A stretch of 18,707 bases of DNA from an uncultured Collinsella sp. (GCA_902493855.1 CABUQV010000033.1:1-18707), one strand, 5' to 3'; positions 1 to 7,716 are shown, counted from the stretch's first letter. A program made the numbers and translations. The notes: a model not told the origin generated them from the sequence alone.

Positions 1-13
1 ATTTGAGGCAAGG

Positions 14-55
14 TGACGTGAAACGAAAGGGCGCTGACCTTCTGGTCGCGCCCTT
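14..55 (-). terminator. Intrinsic terminator downstream of tyrS
   Basis: An 8-bp outer stem (27-34 with 48-55) and a 4-bp inner stem (36-39 with 44-47) enclose a TTCT loop, with one bulged base. Read on the minus strand, the hairpin is followed by TTTCGTTT, a broken T tract. The position, about 75 nt past the tyrS stop, fits the end of that transcript. The interrupted T tract makes it a moderate call. Confidence 0.5.
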
Positions 56-81
56 GAAGTTGAACGTCAGATTGCCCAAAT

Positions 82-127
82 GCGGACCGCGCAGCGTCGG
101 CCGGTCCGCCGTTCGTTAGAACGGCGG
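82..127 (-). other. Overlapping hairpins just after tyrS
   Basis: A perfect 9-bp stem with a 4-nt loop (106-114 with 119-127) lies immediately after the tyrS stop codon. An alternative 8-bp stem (82-89 with 102-109) shares bases with it, so the two are mutually exclusive. Neither is followed by a T tract on the minus strand. They look like 3'-end stabilising or processing structures, not terminators. Confidence 0.4.
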
Positions 128-129
128 AA

Positions 130-1341
130 CTAAATCAACTTGAAACCCTTGCGCTTGCCTACGGAGAGGGTGTCGCCCAGCTTGAGGGCGCTGGGATCGA
201 TGTTATAGCTCTTGGGAGCCACCGCCTTGCCGTTGATCTTGACGCCGCCACCGTCAATGTCGCGACGGGCCTGGCCGGCGCTCGCCGAAAGGCCCAGGTC
301 CTTAAGCAGGCCTGCGAGGTAGATCTGGCCCTCGTCGTTGACGGTCAGCTCAACGTGCTTCTCGGGGAAGTCGGCGAGCTGGCCCTCCTTGAACACGCGG
401 TCGAACTCGGCCTGAGCCTCGTCGCCGGCACCAGCGCCGTGGTAGGTGTCGCACAGGTCGCGACCCAGAGCGCGCTTGAGCTCATAGGGATCGGCAGAGC
501 CGTCGGCCAGAGCAGCGTCGATCTTGTCGACCTCGGCCGGGGTGAGCGAGCTCGCCAGACGATAGTACTTGCCAATCATCTCGTCGGGGATGGACATGGT
601 CTTGCCGAACATGTCCTTGGGAGCGTCGGTCAGGCCGATGTAGTTGCCGTAGGACTTGGACATCTTGCGCACGCCATCGGTGCCCTCGAGCAGCGGCATG
701 GTAAGCGCGATCTGCGGCTCCATGCCCATCTTCTCCATGAGCTCGCGACCAGCGAGCAGGTTAAAGAGCTGGTCGGTGCCGCCCATCTCCACGTCGGCCT
801 TGATCTGAACGGAGTCGAAGGCCTGCATCACGGGGTACAGGAACTCGTGCAGGGCGATCGGCGTCTGAGACTGGTAGCGCTTGGTAAAGTCATCGCGCTC
901 AAGGATGCGGGCGACGGTGAACTTGGAGCACACCTGCAGCAGGCCGGCCAGGTCCATCGACAAGATCCAGTCACCGTTGTGCACGATGGTGGTCTTCTCG
1001 GGGTCCAGGATCTTCATGGCCTGGCTCACGTAGGTCTCGGCGTTGGCCTCGATCTGCTCCTGCGAAAGCTGCGGACGCGTGGAGTTCTTGCCCGAGGGGT
1101 CACCAATCAACGCGGTACCGTTGCCGATGATGAGGGTGACGTTGTGGCCCAGGTCCTGGAACTGGCGCATCTTGCGCAGCGGCACGGCATGGCCCAGGTG
1201 CAGGTCGGGGCTGGTGGGGTCGACGCCGAGCTTGATGTTGAGGGGCTCGCCCTTCTCAAGCTTCTTGCGAAGGTCGGCCTCGGGAACGATCTGCGCGGCG
1301 CCCGAGGTGATGATACGCATTTGCTCGTCAACAGACAGCAT
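130..1341 (-). CDS. tyrS: Tyrosyl-tRNA synthetase
   Basis: Class I aminoacyl-tRNA synthetase that charges tRNA-Tyr in the cytoplasm. The 403-residue product has the Rossmann-fold catalytic core with the HIGH-type motif HLGH at residues 48-51, following DPTSPD, and the KMSKS loop at 226-230. A C-terminal S4-like RNA-binding domain lies at about 340-400. The HLGH/DPTSPD form and roughly 400-aa length fit the TyrZ-like branch of bacterial TyrRS. The ATG is preceded by AAAAGGAGG with a 7-nt spacer, which fixes the start. The gap to the upstream U32-family gene is only 96 nt and holds a probable extended -10 promoter and a small hairpin. There is no room for a full T-box riboswitch, which often controls this gene in Firmicutes. 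The product name is secure. Confidence 0.97.
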   Translation of the reverse strand: MLSVDEQMRIITSGAAQIVPEADLRKKLEKGEPLNIKLGVDPTSPDLHLGHAVPLRKMRQFQDLGHNVTLIIGNGTALIGDPSGKNSTRPQLSQEQIEANAETYVSQAMKILDPEKTTIVHNGDWILSMDLAGLLQVCSKFTVARILERDDFTKRYQSQTPIALHEFLYPVMQAFDSVQIKADVEMGGTDQLFNLLAGRELMEKMGMEPQIALTMPLLEGTDGVRKMSKSYGNYIGLTDAPKDMFGKTMSIPDEMIGKYYRLASSLTPAEVDKIDAALADGSADPYELKRALGRDLCDTYHGAGAGDEAQAEFDRVFKEGQLADFPEKHVELTVNDEGQIYLAGLLKDLGLSASAGQARRDIDGGGVKINGKAVAPKSYNIDPSALKLGDTLSVGKRKGFKLI

Positions 1342-1363
1342 TGGGTATCCTCCTTTTGCTATA

Positions 1364-1388
1364 GCACCCTCGCCGAAAACGGCGGTGC
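1364..1388 (-). other. Hairpin in the tyrS 5' leader
   Basis: The minus strand can form GCACC/GGGTGC and GCCG/CGGC stem segments around a TTTT loop, 7 nt upstream of the tyrS ribosome binding site. No T tract follows it, so it is not a terminator. It could affect ribosome access or mRNA stability, but that is inference. Confidence 0.3.
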
Positions 1389-1402
1389 TGGAAGTCCATA
1401 AA

Positions 1403-1418
1403 CTCTCTTATGATAACA
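1403..1418 (-). promoter_or_regulatory. Candidate tyrS promoter (extended -10)
   Basis: The minus strand carries TGTTATCAT, an extended -10 (TGn plus TATCAT, 5 of 6 consensus matches), with the hexamer at 1410-1415. The -35 region at the expected spacing is poor, which extended -10 promoters tolerate. It would give a leader of about 60 nt for tyrS. Co-transcription with the upstream U32 gene is also possible. Confidence 0.35.
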
Positions 1419-1437
1419 AACTGACGCGACGCGGCAC

Positions 1438-3396
1438 CTACGACAGGAAAATCCTCGTCCTGCCGCATGCGTCAATGGCAACTGGCAGACGTGTACCGTC
1501 ACGCTCGACCAGATAGCGTACCTGCCGACGACGCAAGCAGTCGCGGCAACGGACCTGTCCCGTCGCATCGGTGGCGCAGACGCCCTCGGCGGTCAGCAGA
1601 CAGTGCTCGCACACCATAAGCTCGGGACGGTCGGTATCGACGGGGCCCAGGACGCCAAGACAGGCGGCAAGCTCGGCAACGCGTTTTGCATCGTGAGCGA
1701 CAAGTTCGGTAGGCAAATACACGCGCTGCGTCCCAAGTCCTCGCAACCAGGCGAGCGTTGCCCGGTTCGCGCAGAACACCGGCGCCGCCACGTCAAACGC
1801 GACGCGCAGTTCGCGAGCTATCGCCACCTGTCCCAGATTGCGACAGACGATGCGGCCGGCGCGCTGCATGAGCGACCGAGTCCGCTCGATATCGCCCACA
1901 CGGCAGATCTCGTCGAGCACAACAGTCGCATCGGACAGGTCGAGCTCGTCGTGCGGGTCCTGGTCCATCAGCTGCCAGGCAAAGACCAAGCGAGCGGCGG
2001 CAGACTCTGCCGACTCTTCCGGCTGCGTGCCGCTATCCATCAGAACGCCCGCAAACGGCAGCGTCTCGACAGCGCGTTTCGCAAGCACGACCGCATCGGC
2101 CTCGGCCCGCATGCGCTCCAACACCGCCGCCGTCTGATCCAACACGCCGGCGCTGCGAATCAGGTATACCTCGCAGCCCGCGTCGACCTTACGCTTGCAA
2201 TGGACAACGATGCGCTCCCCCGCCGCGGCATCCACCGGGCAGGGAACTTGCGGCCAGCGTTTAGGTACATCGGGACGCGCGTCGGCACCCGGGTAAAACC
2301 TGATCTCGAGCGTATCGCCCGCCGCCACGGCGGCGTCGAGCTCAACGGTCACCTCTTCGTGGCCCACAGCGACCAAGCGCCCCACACGCACGCCCTGGTT
2401 GATCGCGCGTTCAAAACTCATAAGCTCCGCACCCGAGCGGCCTCGCAAATACGCGTCGGTAAACCCGCGGTTAAACGACCTTCCCAGTTCACGCTCGAGC
2501 GCCAGCACGGCATCGGGATCCCACGCGCCATCGCGCAGCATATCGAGCGCCCGGCGCCACGCCCGCACCACGTTGTAGACGTAGTCGGGGTTTTTCATAC
2601 GCCCCTCGATCTTGAGCGACGCCACGCCAGCATCTACAAGCTCGGGCAGATGCGCAATACCCAGATAGTCGCGCGGACACAGCAGGCGATCTCCCTCGAC
2701 GGCGACAACGCTCTGTCCCGCCTCGTCCACTAGGTCGTACGCCAGACGGCACGGCTGTGTGCAATCACCGCGCATCGCAGAGCGCCCACGCCGCAGGGCC
2801 GAGAACTCGCACGCCCCCGAATATCCGATGCAAATCGCACCGTGGCAGAATACCTCGATGGGCACGCCCGTGGCACATAGCGCCGCAATCTCGTCGACCG
2901 TCAGCTCGCGTGCCGTCGTCACGCGCTCAACCCCCAGCTCATCGGTGGCAAGCCGCACGGCACCTTCGCTATGAACGCCCGCCTGCGTGGACAGGTGAAT
3001 CTCGACCCCGGGAATCGCCGCGCGCAGCGCGCAGGCCAACCCGGCATCGGCGACAATCAGAGCATCGGCGCCCAGCCCCAGCGCATGAGCTCCCAACGCC
3101 ACCGCGTCGGACAACTCATCGTCAAACACGAACACGTTGAGCGTCACGTACACACGCACGCCATGGGCATGCGCCACGGCGCAGCCGCGCGCAAACTCGT
3201 CATCCGTAAAGCCATGGGCGCTCACACGGGCGTTAAAGCCGCCCAACCCCGCATAGATGGCATCGGCACCCGCGGCGATGGCCGCAAGCATCTGGTCGAG
3301 CCCGCCCGCCGGCGCCAGCAGCTCGGGCAGCGCCGTGCCGGCAGCATCCAATCCAGTCTCGTATTGTCTGCTCGGCCCCATCGTCCGAATCGCCAT
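1438..3396 (-). CDS. U32-family [4Fe-4S] protein, probable RNA hydroxylase
   Basis: A 652-residue member of the U32 family, historically called collagenase-like peptidases. The N-terminal half is the TIM-barrel U32 domain, starting at PELLAPAGG (about residues 24-32). It contains the family signature HGAICIGYSGAC near residues 185-196 and four cysteines C189, C196, C212 and C216 in the spacing CX6CX15CX3C. That spacing is the [4Fe-4S] ligand pattern known from UbiU/UbiV and shared with the tRNA and 23S rRNA hydroxylation factors TrhP and RlhA. An RNA hydroxylation role is therefore more likely than proteolysis; the exact substrate cannot be read from sequence. A beta-rich middle and a second, partial U32-like C-terminal region follow, ending in a Cys cluster (C596, C599, C607, C617, C620). 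The chosen ATG has AAGGAG 7 nt upstream; an ATG 27 nt earlier lacks such a site. It is divergent from the penicillin-binding protein gene. Confidence 0.85.
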   Translation of the reverse strand: MAIRTMGPSRQYETGLDAAGTALPELLAPAGGLDQMLAAIAAGADAIYAGLGGFNARVSAHGFTDDEFARGCAVAHAHGVRVYVTLNVFVFDDELSDAVALGAHALGLGADALIVADAGLACALRAAIPGVEIHLSTQAGVHSEGAVRLATDELGVERVTTARELTVDEIAALCATGVPIEVFCHGAICIGYSGACEFSALRRGRSAMRGDCTQPCRLAYDLVDEAGQSVVAVEGDRLLCPRDYLGIAHLPELVDAGVASLKIEGRMKNPDYVYNVVRAWRRALDMLRDGAWDPDAVLALERELGRSFNRGFTDAYLRGRSGAELMSFERAINQGVRVGRLVAVGHEEVTVELDAAVAAGDTLEIRFYPGADARPDVPKRWPQVPCPVDAAAGERIVVHCKRKVDAGCEVYLIRSAGVLDQTAAVLERMRAEADAVVLAKRAVETLPFAGVLMDSGTQPEESAESAAARLVFAWQLMDQDPHDELDLSDATVVLDEICRVGDIERTRSLMQRAGRIVCRNLGQVAIARELRVAFDVAAPVFCANRATLAWLRGLGTQRVYLPTELVAHDAKRVAELAACLGVLGPVDTDRPELMVCEHCLLTAEGVCATDATGQVRCRDCLRRRQVRYLVERDGTRLPVAIDACGRTRIFLS

Positions 3397-3558
3397 CGAC
3401 AAACTCCTTACCAAGGTATGCATTCACTCTGAAAAATGCCGTCTTCCAGCATACACGAGGCATCGCGCGCCCCGTTTGGTTTATCGTGTAATAACTTATG
3501 TCCATCCTGCCCCGACGGCACATCCACCGTCCGGCACGACATACCTGGAGGTCAATAT
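3397..3558. promoter_or_regulatory. Divergent intergenic region between the U32 and PBP genes
   Basis: This 162-nt gap separates two divergently transcribed genes and should hold a promoter for each. It contains the U32 gene's AAGGAG (3404-3409, minus) and the PBP gene's TGGAGG (3546-3551, plus). The central part near 3474-3500 is AT-richer, with TTTGGTTTATCG and TGTAATAA, but I could not assign convincing -35/-10 pairs on either strand. Confidence 0.35.
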
Positions 3559-5757
3559 ATGGGTCCTCGCCAACGACAGGGACGCAGCCGTTCAAAGACG
3601 CATGCCCTGCCCATAATCCTGCTCTCGTTTTTGGGCTTTCTGCTGATTGCGGGCGTGGCATTTGGCATCGGCATGGTCGGCAACGTCAACCGCTGGCTGT
3701 CCGATCTGCCCGACTACACCGACGCCAACGCGTATCTGGTGAGCGAGCCCACCGAGATCGTCGACTGCAACGGCAACAAGATCGCGAGCTTCTACACGCA
3801 AAACCGCAAGTCCATCACCAAGGACGAGGTCTCCCCCTACGTGCTGCAGGGCACCGTTGACGTCGAGGACGAGCGCTTCTACGAGCACGGCGGTATCGAC
3901 CTGTGGGGTATCGCGCGTGCTGCGGTGGCAACCCTCGGCGGCGGACACGAAGGCGCCTCGACTATCACCCAGCAGCTGGTGCGCAACACCATCCTGCAGG
4001 AGGAGCAGTTCGACTCGACCATCGAGCGTAAAGTGCGCGAGGCCTACATCGCCGTCAAGATGGAGGACATGTACTCCAAAGACGAGATCCTCATGATGTA
4101 CCTCAACACCATCTATTACGGTCACGGCGCCTACGGTATTGAGGCCGCCGCCGAGACCTACCTGTCCAAGAGCGCCGCCGACCTCACCCTGAGCGAGGCC
4201 GCGCTGCTCATCGGCCTTCCCAACTCGCCCTCGCAGTACGACCCCACGGTCAACCCCGACCTGGCGCTGTCCCGTCGCAACAAGGTCCTTGACAACATGT
4301 TGCGCCTGTGCCACATCACGCAGGAGGAGCACGATGCCGCACAGGCCGAGCCCATCACCCTCAACGTGACCGAAATCTCGGGCAGCGGCGTCGACGTATA
4401 CTCGCAGCCCTACTTTGTCGCCTATGTTAAGCAGCTGCTGGAGCAGGAGTTCTCGACCGACGTGCTCTTTAAGGGCGGCTTGACCGTCAAGACCACCATC
4501 GACCCCACGATGCAGCAGGTGGCAGAGAATGCCGTCCGCGAGCAGCTCGACACGCTCTCGCTCGACGGCCTGGACATGGGCATGGTCGTCGTCGACCCCA
4601 AGACCGGCTACATCAAGTGCATGGTGGGCGGCTATGACTACAACGCCGACGAGAACCACGTAAACCATGCCACGGCCAAGCGTCCCGTCGGCTCCACCTT
4701 TAAGGCCTTTACGCTGGCAACTGCCATCCAAAACGGCATGAACCCCAACGTCACCCTCAACTGCAACTCGCCGCTCAAGGCCAAGGGCACCACGACCGAG
4801 GTCCAAAACTACGCCAACCATAGCTATGGCAACATCACGCTTAAGCAGGCGACGGCATACTCCTCCAACACCGGCTACATCCAGGTGGCGGAAGCCGTCG
4901 GCAACAGCAAGATCATCTCGCTCGTCAAAAAGCTCGGCATCGATCCCGCCAAGGACAACATCGAGGACGTTCCCGTCATGACGCTCGGCACCGGCTCGAT
5001 CTCGCCGCTCGAGATGGCCGCCGCCTACGCGACGTTTGCCAACGGCGGCTACTATCGCCAGCCGATCGCCATCACCGAGATTGACTCTCGTACCGGTTCG
5101 GTGCTGTACCAGCACACGGACAATCCCTCACAGGTGCTTACCGAGGGCGAGGCCGCCGCGGTCACCGATGTTCTGTCCGGCGTCATGCAGGGCAGCGGTA
5201 CGGGTGCTGCCGGCGCCTTGAGCGTCAACCAGCCCTATGCCGGCAAAACGGGCACCACCGACAACACCACCAACCTGTGGTTCTGCGGCTATACCCCGCA
5301 GCTGGCGTGCGCCCTGTGGACCGGCTATTCCGCAGGTGAGATCCCCATCCAAAAATACGGCACGGACCTGCTGGGCGACAGCACCAACCTGCCTGTCTTT
5401 AAGCGGTTTATGAACACCGTTCTGACCGGTACCGAGCGCGAGGAGTTTGCGACCGGAACGGCGCCCACCTACAAGAACAACAGCGTCTGGAAGTTCTACG
5501 GCACCAACAACGCCAAGAAGACGGAGAACGACGACAAGGTCGAGAACGAGGACGAAGAGGAAACTACCACAACGACTACCACGACGACCACGACCACCGA
5601 GACCACGGGTGGCGACACCACCGGCGGCACCGGTACGACCGGTGGCTCGACGGGCGGCTCAACTGGTGGTTCGACCGGCGGCGATGGCGGCACGCCTACG
5701 CCTACGCCTACGCCTACTCCCGACCCCTCGCCCACGCCTGACGATACGGTCGGCTAG
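3559..5757 (+). CDS. Class A penicillin-binding protein (PBP1A family)
   Basis: Bifunctional peptidoglycan glycosyltransferase and transpeptidase, anchored in the membrane with its catalytic domains outside. The 732-residue product has a basic cytoplasmic N-terminus and a transmembrane helix at about 17-39. The GT51 domain has the EDERFYEHGG motif with the probable catalytic Glu at 103, and GASTITQQL at 132-140. The transpeptidase has STFK with the active serine at 379, SSN at 435-437 and KTGTT from 563. A charged stretch, then Thr-, Gly/Ser/Thr- and Thr/Pro-rich repeats (about 667-732), forms a low-complexity tail that may span the cell wall. The ATG has TGGAGG 7 nt upstream; upstream in-frame extension to 3436 is unsupported. 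It stands alone as a plus-strand transcription unit ending in a strong terminator. Which named PBP it corresponds to is uncertain. Confidence 0.95.
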   Translation: MGPRQRQGRSRSKTHALPIILLSFLGFLLIAGVAFGIGMVGNVNRWLSDLPDYTDANAYLVSEPTEIVDCNGNKIASFYTQNRKSITKDEVSPYVLQGTVDVEDERFYEHGGIDLWGIARAAVATLGGGHEGASTITQQLVRNTILQEEQFDSTIERKVREAYIAVKMEDMYSKDEILMMYLNTIYYGHGAYGIEAAAETYLSKSAADLTLSEAALLIGLPNSPSQYDPTVNPDLALSRRNKVLDNMLRLCHITQEEHDAAQAEPITLNVTEISGSGVDVYSQPYFVAYVKQLLEQEFSTDVLFKGGLTVKTTIDPTMQQVAENAVREQLDTLSLDGLDMGMVVVDPKTGYIKCMVGGYDYNADENHVNHATAKRPVGSTFKAFTLATAIQNGMNPNVTLNCNSPLKAKGTTTEVQNYANHSYGNITLKQATAYSSNTGYIQVAEAVGNSKIISLVKKLGIDPAKDNIEDVPVMTLGTGSISPLEMAAAYATFANGGYYRQPIAITEIDSRTGSVLYQHTDNPSQVLTEGEAAAVTDVLSGVMQGSGTGAAGALSVNQPYAGKTGTTDNTTNLWFCGYTPQLACALWTGYSAGEIPIQKYGTDLLGDSTNLPVFKRFMNTVLTGTEREEFATGTAPTYKNNSVWKFYGTNNAKKTENDDKVENEDEEETTTTTTTTTTTTETTGGDTTGGTGTTGGSTGGSTGGSTGGDGGTPTPTPTPTPDPSPTPDDTVG
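5563..5745 (+). repeat. Low-complexity repeats coding the PBP tail
   Basis: The 3' end of the PBP gene contains 12 consecutive Thr codons (5563-5598), about three imperfect 12-bp units coding Gly-Gly-Ser-Thr (5641-5676), and four exact tandem copies of the hexamer ACGCCT (5692-5715) coding Thr-Pro. All units are multiples of three, so copy changes would keep the frame. Such tracts are prone to slippage and length variation between strains. Confidence 0.85.
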
Positions 5758-5779
5758 AAATCATCCGGCCATAAGCAAC

Positions 5780-5820
5780 AAGGCCCCCGAGCAGCTTATT
5801 AAACTGCTCGGGGGCCTTTT
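5780..5820 (+). terminator. Strong intrinsic terminator after the PBP gene
   Basis: A perfect 13-bp GC-rich stem (5782-5794 with 5804-5816) with a 9-nt loop is followed by TTTTAGTTT on the plus strand, 22 nt past the PBP stop. On the minus strand the same stem is followed by TTGTTGCTT, so it may work weakly in that direction too. Confidence 0.93.
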
Positions 5821-5861
5821 AGTTTAAAGCGACCTGGTGGGCGGTCTTTATACCGGCAAAC

Positions 5862-5894
5862 AAAAAAGGGGGTACCGACCAACGTCGATACCCC
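5862..5894 (-). terminator. Intrinsic terminator after argR
   Basis: An 11-bp stem with one G-U pair (5884-5894 with 5869-5879, minus-strand order) and a GTTG loop is followed by CTTTTTT on the minus strand. It lies about 50 nt past the argR stop. It faces the PBP terminator, so the convergent PBP and argR transcripts are both insulated in the 5758-5944 gap. Confidence 0.92.
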
Positions 5895-5944
5895 TTACAA
5901 GCCACTATGTCACGCACACAGTGCCGAGCGCACGACCCGCACGC

Positions 5945-6382
5945 CTACTTGCGAGAATTGCTCAGCTTATTGATCAGCGCCTCAAGACGCTCGCCGTCCT
6001 CGGCCGTCTGGGCAATAACCAAAATCGTATCGTTGCCGGCAAGCGAGCCAAGCACATCGGGCAGCTCTGCCGCATCAACGGCGGCGGCGATGCCGGAAGC
6101 CGTGCCAGGCTGAGCCTTGATCATAACCAGATTATCGGTGCGCAGAACGCCCGTTACGAGCTCGGAAACCATACGCTGCAGGTGCAGGTCCTCTGCCAGA
6201 ACATAGATGCCCTCAGGGAGCTTACGCAGCCCCATATCGGCAATATCGCGAGAGACAGTCGCCTGCGTGCAATCAAAGCCCATAGCGCGGAGCTCATCGA
6301 CCAGCACGCGCTGCGTGCGGACGTCCTTATTGCGCACAATATCTCTAATGGCATCCTGGCGCCCATTGCGTTTTTTAGCCAT
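5945..6382 (-). CDS. argR: Arginine repressor (ArgR/AhrC family)
   Basis: Transcription factor that in this family forms hexamers with L-arginine and binds ARG boxes to control arginine biosynthesis and catabolism. The 145-residue product has an N-terminal winged helix with the recognition segment TQATVSRDI (39-47) and a C-terminal oligomerisation and ligand domain. The arginine-pocket motif, usually GDDT, reads GNDT here (Asn117-Asp118). The chosen ATG follows GGAGAGAGGG. An in-frame extension of 11 residues upstream is possible but has no better site. No arginine genes lie in the window. A candidate operator and promoter region sits between this gene and the glycosyltransferase gene. The family call is firm; arginine responsiveness is less certain because of the Asn. 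Confidence 0.92.
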   Translation of the reverse strand: MAKKRNGRQDAIRDIVRNKDVRTQRVLVDELRAMGFDCTQATVSRDIADMGLRKLPEGIYVLAEDLHLQRMVSELVTGVLRTDNLVMIKAQPGTASGIAAAVDAAELPDVLGSLAGNDTILVIAQTAEDGERLEALINKLSNSRK

Positions 6383-6514
6383 ACAAACCCTCTCTCCAAA
6401 AGATGGCGGAGACAATCAATCAGTGATTGAATAGTTTAACGCTATTTGAAGGCTTTTGTGTATAAGAACGCATTTCGAAACAATTCTATGCAAATTTGTT
6501 TCGAGATGAGCCGT
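6383..6514 (-). promoter_or_regulatory. argR upstream region with a 9-bp inverted repeat
   Basis: This AT-rich 132-nt gap holds a perfect 9-bp inverted repeat, TCGAAACAA at 6475-6483 and TTGTTTCGA at 6496-6504. The 12-nt spacer contains most of a minus-strand TAGAAT, a good -10 match. A looser inverted pair, AATAG and CTATT, lies around 6430-6446 in ARG-box-like AT-rich sequence. Autoregulation by ArgR through one of these is plausible but not shown. Confidence 0.35.
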
Positions 6515-7555
6515 TTAGGCGGTTTTTGCGCCCGTCCGGTTAAGAAAAGCTGCCAGATGCGTACACATCACGCAGCGCGCGGGCTTGGCGCTGGCGATCG
6601 GCCCAAACAACAGACCGAGCCCCCGATGGTTATCCTTGAGCGCGGCGACCATCTGACGGGTTCGAGGCGCCTCGAGCATATCACGCATACGGGCGGAACG
6701 CTCGATTGACGACACCCCATGCGGGCTCAGACACAAATTCTCGATGCAGGCGACCAGTCCGGCAAAGTAGAACTTTTGGGTTGCCAGCTTGAGCCGACCA
6801 CCGCTATCTGCTTCCGAGAGTGAGTCCGTAAGCTCGTCGAGCGCCCGGGTGTCATCGGATACCTTGGCATACATGGTGGGATCAAAGGCATCTGTAAGCT
6901 TAGGTGCCGCCGCGTGGAAACAAGCGTCGCCGCATCCGGAGACGCGCTGCGCCCGCGAGAGCGAGCACGCCATAAACCCAACTGTGCGAAACGCCTTGTC
7001 GTACAAAAAGCATGCCTCAAACAGCGGACGGCTATACATCACGCCAGAGGTCTGAACGACTAGGCCGCCTAAAATCAACTGGGACAGCCCGGTCACCATC
7101 GAAGATTTGCTATCAATGGAAATATGAGCAGCATCCAAGACGCGCGAATGGCGCTCTCGATGTGCATCATAGCGGTCGAGCGACACCGTGGGGAGCACTA
7201 TGTCTGCCGTAGTATCGCACGCGATATCGACCATCTTGGAAAGAGACTGCGGAGCAAACCACTCATCGGCGTTCATGGCGATGATTTGAGAGCCGCGCGA
7301 GGCAGCAAAACCGGCACGAAGACAAGCGCCGCGCTTCGCGTCCTCGACGTCAATCAAATCAATATGGATGTCCCTGTCGGCAGCAACTTGAAGCGAATGG
7401 CGCACACCGGGCGCAGCATCGCGGCAGACAACGACAATCTGCAAATCGTAGAGGTCTTGGTTCTGGATACTCTCGAGCGCACGCATCGCATAGCTGGGCG
7501 AACCTTCTACCACAAGGATCACCGAAAGTCGCGGATGCGAGCCACGTCGAACCAA
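6515..7555 (-). CDS. Family 2-like glycosyltransferase, uncharacterised
   Basis: A 346-residue protein whose N-terminal half looks like a GT-A nucleotide-sugar transferase of family 2. It has the first beta strand LSVILVV (10-16), the helix AMRALESIQNQ typical of the fold (23-33), and the metal-binding DXD position reading NADEWF (95-100), with Asn in place of the first Asp. The C-terminal half is not recognisable to me. It has 11 cysteines, including CxxC at 328-331. No transmembrane helix is evident, so it is probably cytosolic or peripheral. The start is TTG: an in-frame stop lies 10 codons upstream with no ATG or GTG between, and the fold begins directly after it. The site GAGG lies 9 nt upstream. 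It sits between truA and argR, with no sugar or cell-wall genes beside it to suggest a substrate. Confidence 0.7.
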   Translation of the reverse strand: MVRRGSHPRLSVILVVEGSPSYAMRALESIQNQDLYDLQIVVVCRDAAPGVRHSLQVAADRDIHIDLIDVEDAKRGACLRAGFAASRGSQIIAMNADEWFAPQSLSKMVDIACDTTADIVLPTVSLDRYDAHRERHSRVLDAAHISIDSKSSMVTGLSQLILGGLVVQTSGVMYSRPLFEACFLYDKAFRTVGFMACSLSRAQRVSGCGDACFHAAAPKLTDAFDPTMYAKVSDDTRALDELTDSLSEADSGGRLKLATQKFYFAGLVACIENLCLSPHGVSSIERSARMRDMLEAPRTRQMVAALKDNHRGLGLLFGPIASAKPARCVMCTHLAAFLNRTGAKTA

Positions 7556-7556
7556 G

Positions 7557-7598
7557 TTATCCGTCCTCTCGACAGCAGTGAATCAAACTGTCGTTCAT
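7557..7598 (-). CDS. Possible 13-codon leader ORF before the glycosyltransferase
   Basis: A short ATG-initiated ORF (MNDSLIHCCREDG) ends in TAA one base before the TTG start of the glycosyltransferase, and its last codons contain the ribosome binding site of that gene. The arrangement would allow translational coupling to a weak start codon. Its own ribosome binding site is poor (GGGG about 7 nt upstream). It could easily be chance. Confidence 0.25.
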   Translation of the reverse strand: MNDSLIHCCREDG

Positions 7599-7716
7599 GG
7601 TACACCCCGGCAATAAAAGCAATGAGACACCGGTTGTATTGCACGCCAAGAACAGATGTTGCACACGCGCAGCCCACAGATGACAGGTGCCGACGCACGA
7701 CGCGCCGAGCCCTCCC

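Noticed and set aside
355..1401. 348-codon plus-strand ORF over tyrS
   Set aside because: Exactly antisense to an intact TyrRS with all motifs; long antisense ORFs are expected from GC-biased codon use, and the protein is Leu/Val/Gly-repetitive with no recognisable domain.
1342..1437. T-box riboswitch for tyrS
   Set aside because: The gap is only 96 nt and lacks a visible terminator/antiterminator pair; a full T-box needs more space.
3436..3558. N-terminal extension of the PBP by 41 codons
   Set aside because: The ATG at 3559 has an ideal ribosome binding site and is followed by the expected short basic tail and membrane helix; the extension has no such features.
3592..5115. 507-codon minus-strand ORF over the PBP gene
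   Set aside because: Antisense shadow of the PBP coding frame; composition is Val/Gly/His/Asp-rich and no domain is seen.
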